A stretch of DNA of 27,553 nucleotides. Source: Fidelibacterota bacterium UBA6531 (GTDB lineage Bacteria; Fidelibacterota; Marinisomatia; Marinisomatales; TCS55). Shown here one piece after another: positions 14,577 through 21,388 of this stretch. The stretch lies in the NCBI GenBank assembly GCA_002436185.1, contig DJKX01000029.1:1-27553 (forward strand). The letters are read 5' to 3'. The notes below the pieces were generated by a model that was given only the letters and a program-made list of their open reading frames with translations, had not been told where the DNA came from and made no database searches. The translations under genes and the position numbers were made by a program. Numbering within the stretch: position 1 is the first letter of the stretch; each line of letters begins with the position of its first letter.

Positions 14577-15834
14577 TTTCTAAACTTTTTAACCAAGAAG
14601 TGAGTTTATTGCTTAAATATGTAATGGTTTTTTCATTTTTGATGTTCACAAGTAATTCTCCGGCAAATCCCTCCACCATAAGCTGTTGAGCCATTACAGC
14701 ATCGATACCACGAGATCGTAAATAATATAGCACTTCTTCATCAAGTTGTCCTGTGGTAGATCCATGTGAACAACGTACATCATCTGCATAAATCTCCAAT
14801 TGAGGATTAGAATTCATGGAAGACGATTTACTTAATAATAAATTTTTATTGGACTGACTTGAGTCTGTTTTCTGACTGTCCTTTTGAACGATAACCCTAC
14901 CATTAAATACGCCGGTTGATTTATTATCCAAAATATATTTAAATAATTGATTACTGGTGCAATGGGGATACGCATGATCTACAATGATTCGCATATCCAT
15001 ATGCTGATTATTATTCAATAAAGAAAGTCCATTTAATTCTGCTGATGCATTTTGGCCATTAAAATTTATATTCACATCACCACGATATAATTCAGTCCCT
15101 GAATTAAAAAATAACGTATTCAATCTTGCATCATTTTGCAAATGATATTCCATATTGCCGGTATGGTATCCGGTATCTTCCTGTATGCGAGTGTGGTGTA
15201 ATTCACCATTTTTCCCCAACTCACAAACAGTGACGCAATTATTCCAGTATAAAGATGTGCTTTCACCTTTATAATGTTCAATGATTTCAGTTGAACTGTT
15301 TTCCCCCAGCCTGATTAAGAGTCGTGGATGGTTCATGATATTATCTTTAATTCCGGTGGAAATGAACTGATAATGAATCGGTTTATCAATTTGAATACCA
15401 TCGGAAACATCAACAACAAGTCCGCAATTCATTAGAGAAGTATTTAACGCTATAAACGGATTTTCTTCAGAATAAGAGAGACCTACTTTTTCATCTTTGA
15501 TGAAGACATCAAAAAGCGTTCGAATTGTAACTCCATTCGGCACATGTGAAAGCTGCGGTTGATAGTGACCGTTTAAAATGATAATGGAAAAAGAATCAGT
15601 AAAGGATTGAGTATGATACTTGTCTATATCTTTTACATCGTCTGCCGAAGATATTCGAAATTTTGTTTTATCAAAAGGGGAGAAGTCCGTGAACTGCCAA
15701 TCTTCCCAATGTTTATTGGGCAGACCCATTTGTAAAAATTGTTCTAATGCAGAATTTCTTAAATGCATCATCTTTTCTGGCTCATGGGTCCATTGGTTAT
15801 TCAATGAATCTAATTGTGATTTAAAATACTCCAT
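14569..15834 (-). CDS. sufD: Fe-S assembly scaffold subunit SufD
   Basis: A 421-aa SufBD-family protein, normal SufD length. Recognisable parts are the N-terminal helical region with NKHWEDWQFTDFSPF, a long right-handed beta-helix core, and the C-terminal SSMNSNPQLEIYADDVRCSHGSTTGQLDEEVLYYLRSRG with the conserved C-S-H-G (the D/C/H ligand region at the SufB-SufD interface). It joins SufB and SufC in the cytoplasmic SufBC2D scaffold. Its ATG overlaps the sufC stop by one base (TAATG), and its own end overlaps sufU by 8 bases. Confidence 0.95.
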   Translation of the reverse strand: MEYFKSQLDSLNNQWTHEPEKMMHLRNSALEQFLQMGLPNKHWEDWQFTDFSPFDKTKFRISSADDVKDIDKYHTQSFTDSFSIIILNGHYQPQLSHVPNGVTIRTLFDVFIKDEKVGLSYSEENPFIALNTSLMNCGLVVDVSDGIQIDKPIHYQFISTGIKDNIMNHPRLLIRLGENSSTEIIEHYKGESTSLYWNNCVTVCELGKNGELHHTRIQEDTGYHTGNMEYHLQNDARLNTLFFNSGTELYRGDVNINFNGQNASAELNGLSLLNNNQHMDMRIIVDHAYPHCTSNQLFKYILDNKSTGVFNGRVIVQKDSQKTDSSQSNKNLLLSKSSSMNSNPQLEIYADDVRCSHGSTTGQLDEEVLYYLRSRGIDAVMAQQLMVEGFAGELLVNIKNEKTITYLSNKLTSWLKSLENG

Positions 15835-16571
15835 TAGTCTATCAACCAGGAATATCCTTTTTTCTCAAGTTCTTTAGCCAATGACATATCACCTGTTTTA
15901 ACAATTTTTCCATCAATCATGGCGTGAACCACATCCGGTTTCATGTAGTCCAACAGTCGTTGGTAATGAGTGATAGCTAAAATACCACGTTCGCTATTTC
16001 GATATTGATTCACACCGTTGGCTATGATTTTAAGCGCATCAATATCCAAGCCGGAATCTGTTTCGTCCAAAATGGCGAATGTCGGTTCTAATGTGAGCAA
16101 TTGTAAAATTTCATTTTGCTTTTTTTCACCGCCGGAAAAACCGTCATTCACGTTTCGGCTCAAATAACTTTCGTCCATACCAACTAATTTGATTTTTTCT
16201 TTTATCAAAGAGAGAAAGTCCATGGCATCCAATTCGGGTTGACCATTCGCTTTCAACTTTGCATTGAGTGCCGCTTTCAAGAAATATGTATTGTTCACAC
16301 CGGAAATCACCACCGGATATTGAAAGGACATGAAAATCCCGGCCAACGCTCGTTCTTCCGGAGATTTGCCTAAAAGACTTTCACCATTAAATAGAATTTC
16401 GCCTTCAATTTCGTACCCTTCTTTCCCGGCAATTACATGAGAAAGAGTACTTTTCCCAGAACCATTTCTCCCCATAATTGCATGGAGTTCACCGGAAATG
16501 ATGGTAAGATTGATTCCTTTGAGAATTTTTTTATTGTCAATACTGACGTGTAAGTTTTTTATTTCTAACAT
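15834..16571 (-). CDS. sufC: Fe-S assembly ATPase SufC
   Basis: A 245-aa ABC-type ATPase. Walker A is GRNGSGKST (34-42), the Q-loop is at FQYPV (about 83-87), the signature is FSGGEKK (145-151), and Walker B is FAILDET (165-171) followed by DSGLDIDAL; the H-switch is AITHYQRLL. The slightly altered signature FSGGEKKQNEILQ is what SufC shows. It drives conformational change in SufBCD and is not a transporter. A 30-base gap to sufB holds a TAATTACGTTTTACA string shared with 12339-12353; no ribosome site is clear. Confidence 0.96.
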   Translation of the reverse strand: MLEIKNLHVSIDNKKILKGINLTIISGELHAIMGRNGSGKSTLSHVIAGKEGYEIEGEILFNGESLLGKSPEERALAGIFMSFQYPVVISGVNNTYFLKAALNAKLKANGQPELDAMDFLSLIKEKIKLVGMDESYLSRNVNDGFSGGEKKQNEILQLLTLEPTFAILDETDSGLDIDALKIIANGVNQYRNSERGILAITHYQRLLDYMKPDVVHAMIDGKIVKTGDMSLAKELEKKGYSWLID

Positions 16572-16601
16572 GATTTTAATTACGTTTTACATAATTATTC
16601 T

Positions 16602-18038
16602 TCACCCAACCGCTCCTTCTAAGCTTACTTCCATTAATTTTTGTGCTTCGACGGCAAATTCCATGGGCAGTTCTTTAAAAACTTCTTTGCAGAATCCGTT
16701 AACGATAAGGGATACGGCATCTTCTGTAGAAATACCTCGCTGGTTACAGTAATAAATCTGGTCTTCTCCAATGGACGACGTGGATGCTTCATGCTCCATT
16801 TGAGCCGAAGGATTTCTGACGTCAATATAGGGAAACGTATGGGCACCGCATTGTTCGCCGATGAGCATGGAATCGCATTGGGAATAATTCCTGGCGTTGT
16901 CTGCATTCTTCATAATTTTCACGCCACCTCTATAAGTTTGCTGACCTTTACCGGCGGAAATTCCTTTGGATATAATAGTACTTTTGGTGTTTTTCCCCAA
17001 GTGCACCATCTTTGTCCCAGTGTCAGCTTGTTGAAAATTATTGGTGAGTGCCACAGAATAAAATTCGCCCACAGAATTATCGCCTTTTAAAATACAAGAT
17101 GGATACTTCCACGTAATTGCCGAACCGGTTTCCACTTGGGTCCAGGATATTTTTGAATTTTCTTCCAAACACGCTCCCCGTTTGGTAACGAAATTATAAA
17201 TACCGCCCTTGCCTGTTTTTGGATCACCGGGATACCAATTTTGGACGGTGGAATATTTAATAGTTGCATCTTCGTGTGCCACCAATTCTACTACGGCAGC
17301 ATGAAGCTGATTCTCATCACGCATGGGTGCAGTGCAGCCTTCAAGGTAACTGACGTAACTCCCTTCATCTGCAATTATCAAGGTCCTTTCAAATTGACCT
17401 GTTTTGGCGGCATTGATACGGAAATAAGTTGAGAGTTCCATAGGGCAGCGGACACCTTTGGGGATGTAGACAAAACTGCCGTCGGTGAAAACTGCAGAAT
17501 TGAGAGCAGCAAAATAATTATCCGTATGGGGAACCACAGTACCGAGATATTTTTTAATCAATTCAGGATGACTTTGAACAGCTTCAGAAAACGGACAAAA
17601 AATGACGCCGTGTTTTTCCAATTCATCTTTGAATGTAGTGGCGACTGAAACAGAATCAAATACGGCATCTACCGCCACACCGGACAGCATTTTCTGTTCT
17701 TCCAAGGGAATACCTAATTTAGTGTAAGTATCCAATAATTCGGGGTCCACTTCATCCAAACTATTCAATTCCTTTTTCTTTGGAGCTGAATAGTAACTGA
17801 TTGCCTGATAATCAATGGGTGGATAATCTACTTTTGCCCAAGTAGGTTCTTCCATTTTCAACCATTGCCGATATGATTTTAAACGCCACTTCAACATGAA
17901 TTCTGGTTCATTTTTTATTTCAGATATTGCACGAATTACATCTTCATTCAAGCCAGGAGGGAGGGTGTCCTGCTCAATGTCTGTGACGAAACCGTACTTA
18001 TATTCTTGATCTATGGCTTTTTCGATTATTTTAGACAT
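16602..18038 (-). CDS. sufB: Fe-S assembly scaffold subunit SufB
   Basis: A 478-aa SufB of usual length. Marks: LKWRLKSYRQWLKMEEPTWA near the N-terminus, FVYIPKGVRCPMELSTYFRIN, YVSYLEGCTAPMRDENQLHAAVVEL, WYPGDPKTGKGGIYNFVTKRG, the SQCDSMLIGEQCGAHTFPYIDVRNPSAQMEHEASTSSIGEDQIYY region with the metal and sulfur-handling residues, and the QRGISTEDAVSLIVNGFCKEV tail. It is the sulfur acceptor and scaffold core of SufBC2D. It begins 13 bases after the A-type carrier gene, in one operon. Confidence 0.97.
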   Translation of the reverse strand: MSKIIEKAIDQEYKYGFVTDIEQDTLPPGLNEDVIRAISEIKNEPEFMLKWRLKSYRQWLKMEEPTWAKVDYPPIDYQAISYYSAPKKKELNSLDEVDPELLDTYTKLGIPLEEQKMLSGVAVDAVFDSVSVATTFKDELEKHGVIFCPFSEAVQSHPELIKKYLGTVVPHTDNYFAALNSAVFTDGSFVYIPKGVRCPMELSTYFRINAAKTGQFERTLIIADEGSYVSYLEGCTAPMRDENQLHAAVVELVAHEDATIKYSTVQNWYPGDPKTGKGGIYNFVTKRGACLEENSKISWTQVETGSAITWKYPSCILKGDNSVGEFYSVALTNNFQQADTGTKMVHLGKNTKSTIISKGISAGKGQQTYRGGVKIMKNADNARNYSQCDSMLIGEQCGAHTFPYIDVRNPSAQMEHEASTSSIGEDQIYYCNQRGISTEDAVSLIVNGFCKEVFKELPMEFAVEAQKLMEVSLEGAVG

Positions 18039-18051
18039 TATTTATCAATAT

Positions 18052-18423
18052 TTAAACAGAAAAACTTGTTCCACATCCGCATGTTCTATTGGCATTGGGA
18101 TTATGTATTTTAAATCCTCCGTTGAGCATATCATCGGAAAAATCAATTTCGATACCTCTTACGTAAAGCCAGCTTTTCAAATCACAAAATATTCTAATTC
18201 CATTACTTTCCATTACTTTGTCCATCTCGCCTTGATTGTCGTCGAACGTCATTTTGTAATTCATGCCCGAACATCCGCCACCTTCAACTCCCATTCTAAG
18301 AGCCCAGCCATCTTTTCCCTCTAACTTCATAGCGTTTTTAACTCGTTCAGCTGCTTTAGCAGTAACGGTTATTGTGGTATTGGTAAAGTCTTTTACTTTT
18401 TGCTCTTGTGATTTGGCGGCCAT
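18052..18423 (-). CDS. A-type Fe-S carrier (SufA/IscA/ErpA family)
   Basis: I start this 123-aa protein at the ATG 18423-18421 (MAAKSQEQK), two bases after the upstream stop, with GTGGGA before it; the in-frame ATG at 18468 would overlap the DUF59 gene by 44 bases. Conserved cysteines are present: GGGCSGMNY and the C-terminal CGCGTSF, the three ligands of A-type carriers. The family accepts clusters from SufBCD and passes them to apo-proteins. Between these, VRGIEIDFSDDMLNGGFKIHNPNA is the usual strand region. Subtype (SufA versus ErpA) cannot be fixed from sequence alone. Confidence 0.93.
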   Translation of the reverse strand: MAAKSQEQKVKDFTNTTITVTAKAAERVKNAMKLEGKDGWALRMGVEGGGCSGMNYKMTFDDNQGEMDKVMESNGIRIFCDLKSWLYVRGIEIDFSDDMLNGGFKIHNPNANRTCGCGTSFSV

Positions 18424-18424
18424 A

Positions 18425-18769
18425 TTATTCCCACTCATTTTCTGATGCTTCATTTTGTACTTTCGCATGGGAAAAACCTAATTTTTCTTTTGCATCATCG
18501 GTCATCATTTCAGGACTCCAAGGAGGATCAAATGTTACTTGAACATTTGTTTCATTTACTCCATCCAGGCTTGTTACTTTATTTTTAATATCTTCCGCCA
18601 TGTATTGTCCCATCCCGCATCCAGGTGTAGTAAGAGACATGGTTATATCCACAATTTTTTCATTAATCTTAATATCATATATGAGACCTAAATTCCATAA
18701 ATCAACTGGTATCTCAGGGTCATAACATTGTTTTAAAATTTCTACTATTTGATCTTTATTTTTAGCCAT
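18425..18769 (-). CDS. DUF59/MIP18-family Fe-S maturation protein
   Basis: A 114-aa single-domain DUF59 protein: QCYDPEIPVDLWNLGLIYDI (about 14-33), MSLTTPGCGMG with the conserved cysteine, and FDPPWSPEMMTDDAKEKLGF, then a polar tail. It matches the PaaD/SufT-like proteins that open SUF operons in Bacteroidota and relatives, with a role in cluster delivery. The GAGGT ribosome site overlaps the TGA of the regulator gene, so the two are coupled. It is a second, shorter copy of the domain found at the C-terminus of SufT at 13579-14133. Confidence 0.9.
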   Translation of the reverse strand: MAKNKDQIVEILKQCYDPEIPVDLWNLGLIYDIKINEKIVDITMSLTTPGCGMGQYMAEDIKNKVTSLDGVNETNVQVTFDPPWSPEMMTDDAKEKLGFSHAKVQNEASENEWE

Positions 18770-18776
18770 ATTTACC

Positions 18777-19175
18777 TCATTGAGTTATTTCACCTACGGA
18801 CATATTTTCAAACATATTACGCATGTTATCGTTAATTTTTTGAATAGGAGATCGAATATTACATGCAGAAATAAGGGTACAGTCTGAATCAAAATAACAA
18901 TCCATGAGCCCCAAAGGTCCTTCTATTTTTTCAAAGAATTCTATCATATTGATATTTTCAAGGTTGACTTTGATTTTATAACCACCGTTGGGACCATGTA
19001 CAGCATCAACTATACCGCCTCTTGCCATTAACTGAAGTGTTTTGGCCAAAAGTTCCAGCGGTATGTCATACATTACGGCTATTTCTTTGGTACTGGTTAT
19101 AGCCTGGGAATCTTTATTCTGCATGTGCCGAAGAGCAATAAGTGCATATTCGACTTTTCGTGTTATTTTTAACAT
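18777..19175 (-). CDS. Rrf2/IscR-like Fe-S-sensing transcriptional regulator of the suf operon
   Basis: A 132-aa Rrf2 protein. Residues 1-65 are the winged helix: TRKVEYALIALRHM, a recognition-helix region EIAVMYDIPLELLAKTLQLMARGGIV and the wing VHGPNGGYKI. The cluster site has C93-x5-C99-x5-C105, the same spacing as E. coli IscR; the IscR histidine ligand two residues after the third cysteine is not conserved (I107). The protein probably senses Fe-S status and controls its own operon. Two matching palindromes lie 7 and 66 bases upstream (19182-19201, 19241-19261). It is the first gene of the SUF operon and ends in the ribosome site of the next gene. Confidence 0.92.
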   Translation of the reverse strand: MLKITRKVEYALIALRHMQNKDSQAITSTKEIAVMYDIPLELLAKTLQLMARGGIVDAVHGPNGGYKIKVNLENINMIEFFEKIEGPLGLMDCYFDSDCTLISACNIRSPIQKINDNMRNMFENMSVGEITQ

Positions 19176-19181
19176 AATTTA

Positions 19182-19201
19182 ATCCGATTAATTTAGTCGG
19201 T
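19182..19201. promoter_or_regulatory. Palindromic operator 1 upstream of the Rrf2 regulator
   Basis: On the minus strand the site reads ACCGACTAAATTAATCGGAT, a near-perfect palindrome (CCGAnTAA/TTAnTCGG). It resembles the IscR type 1 site pattern (YYGACTR with an A/T centre and AGTCRR). It lies just before the regulator ATG, covering the place a ribosome site would be, so binding would block transcription or initiation. Confidence 0.65.
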
Positions 19202-19240
19202 TAAATTTACAAGGTACGATTTATTAAGTACAAGAAATAT

Positions 19241-19261
19241 ATCAGACTATATTGGTCGGAT
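19241..19261. promoter_or_regulatory. Palindromic operator 2 upstream of the Rrf2 regulator
   Basis: Reads TCAGACTATATTGGTCGGAT on the plus strand (19242-19261). It shares 15 of 20 positions with operator 1 read on the minus strand and has the same GAC/GTC arms around an A/T-rich centre. The centres lie about 60 bases apart. I take the pair as binding sites of the Rrf2 protein encoded next door; no convincing -10/-35 pair could be placed between them. Confidence 0.65.
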
Positions 19262-19294
19262 ATTATTGGAAGTGTTTGTATTAAAAATTAAGAA

Positions 19295-20338
19295 TCAGAT
19301 AGAAATTATATAATCTGTTCTTTTTGTTATTAATCCAATTTTATAAGCCGGAAATGGAGCGGTAGAATTGAAAATATCTAAAAATTTGTCTGCATTTTCA
19401 TTTGATAGAGAAATTAATAATCCACCTGATGTTTGCGCATCTGACGCTAATACTTGATCAATAGCTGACATAGAATCTGTAAAATGTACGTCTTTATTTA
19501 CAAATTCAAGATTTCTCTTTGAACCGCCGGGTATAATTCCCTTTTCGGCAAGTTCTCTTACTCCGGGGAGAAAATCGAGATTTTTGAAATTAATTTCTGC
19601 AGAAACATTGCTTGCCTTACACATTTCTAACAAATGACCCAATAGTCCAAAACCGGTTACATCCGTAGCTGCATGGACATCTAAATCATTCATTATTTCT
19701 GCTGCTGTTTTGTTGAGCGTTGACATGGATTTTACAGCAATATCAATCTGATTCTGGTCTGCATATCCTTGTTTAATTGCTGTTGAGATAATACCTGTCC
19801 CCAGCGGTTTTGTTAAAATCAATGCATCCTCAATTTGGGCACCACTATTTTTTATCAATTTATCTTTCTCAACTTCTCCGGTAACAACCATACCGTATTT
19901 TGGTTCTTTATCATCGATTGAATGACCGCCTGCAATTGTGATTCCTGCTTCAGACGCTTTATCAGCTCCACCTTGTAGAATTTTACTTAAAATCGTTTTT
20001 GGTAAATCCTGAATGGGAAAAGCTACAATATTAAGAGCAAAAAGGGGTGTCCCGCCCATGGCATAAATATCGGAAAGGGAATTTGCGGCTGCAATTTGAC
20101 CGAATTGATATGGATCATCTACAATGGGCGTAAAAAAATCCACTGACTGCACAATAAATCTATTTCCATCTAGACGCACTACGGCAGCATCGTCAGCACT
20201 TTCAAAGCTGACGAGAACACGATCATCCTTGGGCAAATTTAGTTGACCCAGTACCTGGGTCAGGTCTTTCGGACCTATTTTACACGCTCAACCACTGCCG
20301 TGAGATAATGTAGATAGTCGTATTTGTTCTTTGGTCAT
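19295..20338 (-). CDS. selD: Selenide, water dikinase SelD with in-frame TGA (selenocysteine)
   Basis: The gene makes selenophosphate from selenide and ATP, the Se donor for Sec-tRNA and selenouridine. Reading from the ATG at 20338-20336 gives MTKEQIRLSTLSHGSG, then TGA (20290-20288), then ACKIGPKDL and on without a break to the stop at 19295: 347 aa, the same length as E. coli SelD. The TGA is codon 17, exactly the catalytic Cys17 of E. coli, in the conserved HG(A/S)G-[C/U]-(G/A)C-K motif; C19 and K20 are kept. Other family marks: FESADDAAVV, VDFFTPIVDDPYQFG, NSLSDIYAMGG, AGGHSIDD and ATDVTGFGLLGHL. Plain ORF calling would truncate the gene at the TTG near 20236 and lose the active site. Hairpins just after the TGA could be the bSECIS. 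No clear ribosome site. An unknown gene ends 38 bases upstream. Confidence 0.93.
20245..20276 (-). promoter_or_regulatory. Candidate bacterial SECIS hairpins after the selD TGA
   Basis: In the mRNA sense, starting 14 bases after the U of UGA, AGGUC-CGAAA-GACCU forms a 5-bp stem with a G-containing loop (20276-20262). Directly after it GACCCAG-GUA-CUGGGUC forms a 7-bp stem (20261-20245). A stem-loop with a loop G within about 16-37 bases of UGA is what SelB-dependent insertion needs in bacteria. Which hairpin SelB uses is inference. Confidence 0.55.
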
Positions 20339-20376
20339 AAAAAAATTTATAAAATCAAAAGACTGTTATGAAAGTA

Positions 20377-21180
20377 TTAGAGTTTTTCTGTCAGCTTACG
20401 GACATCTTCAATTGTATTTATCTCTGTTTCAGCAAGATACTCCAAATGAATTGTTTTAAAAACAGAATGAACATGTACTTGTGATTGATATTGATGCAGT
20501 ACCATAGGTATATGAGCAGTCTTTAATACGAGTACTTGAAAAGGATAATCCAATTCTGTGACTTTTAAACTGGATAATGTAGAATGAGATTCAGCAAGGT
20601 TTTGCCTGACTTCCTGTATATCTTTTAAAAGTAATTTATCACGGAAAATCCAAGGTGCAATACTGTCAGACATTTCATGGAAATAATCATATCCCTGTTT
20701 AAAATGATCCAGGAAATATTGGCCAAACACTCCTTTACTCAATGATTGTAATAGATATTCGTTTATTACTTTTTGCTGATTTTTTAAGAAAGCTTTCCAC
20801 TGTGGAAAATGGCTGCGAAATAAAAAATAGCCAAAAGAAGTTTTGAAGGAATTACCTCTATTGAAAAATGCTTTTACTTCATATGTAAGTTTTTTTAATT
20901 CATTTCTAACCTGATGAGGGAATAAATGGACTGTTAAAGGTGCCAGGGCAGAATCATTCCTTAAAAAATCTTGCGGAATTTTCAACTCATAGAGATTAAG
21001 TGAATATACTTTTTCAATGCCTAGGATGTTTATTTGTATAAATGCACCAAGGTCACTCATTTTGATTAAATTCCCCAGTGCATTATCGAATTCAGGTATT
21101 GTTGCAATAGAGGGGGCTGAAAGATTTTCAGACAGCTCAGGAAAAATAGAAAGTTGACTCGGATTATGTTTTGGACTCAT
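20377..21180 (-). CDS. Hypothetical protein, 267 aa, upstream of selD
   Basis: I do not recognise this protein. It has no signal peptide or transmembrane helix. A polar, proline-containing N-terminus (1-40) precedes a mixed alpha/beta region (ALGNLIKMSDLGAFIQINIL), a central helical part rich in Phe, Tyr, Lys and Gln (FFNRGNSFKTSFGYFLFRSHFPQWKAFLKNQ), and a C-terminal hydrophobic strand region (DYPFQVLVLKTAHIPMVLHQYQSQVHVHSVF) ending in a short helix. The central part could bind nucleic acid but I cannot support that further. It lies on the same strand 38 bases before selD, so cotranscription is likely; a link with selenium use would rest on context only. It diverges from korA across about 200 bases. 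Confidence 0.7.
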   Translation of the reverse strand: MSPKHNPSQLSIFPELSENLSAPSIATIPEFDNALGNLIKMSDLGAFIQINILGIEKVYSLNLYELKIPQDFLRNDSALAPLTVHLFPHQVRNELKKLTYEVKAFFNRGNSFKTSFGYFLFRSHFPQWKAFLKNQQKVINEYLLQSLSKGVFGQYFLDHFKQGYDYFHEMSDSIAPWIFRDKLLLKDIQEVRQNLAESHSTLSSLKVTELDYPFQVLVLKTAHIPMVLHQYQSQVHVHSVFKTIHLEYLAETEINTIEDVRKLTEKL

Positions 21181-21388
21181 TTGAGCAGTATTAAGTTTAC
21201 GGTTACATCATGAAAAGTGCAATTTTTGTTACCAAAATAATTACGTTTCTATTACAATTGATTTACGTATTAACAACATGCTAAATTTACGCTTGGTCAG
21301 GTCCAGAAATATTTGAATTTAACTCTAAATAACACCACAAAAGCTCCGACCAGTTCTGCATAATTAATTAATATCACATTGAATTTTG

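Noticed and set aside
21290..21360. Half-sites TTGGTC and CCGACCA in the korA upstream region as more Rrf2 operators
   Set aside because: Each matches only one arm and they are about 50 bases apart, so they do not form a palindrome like those at 19182-19261.
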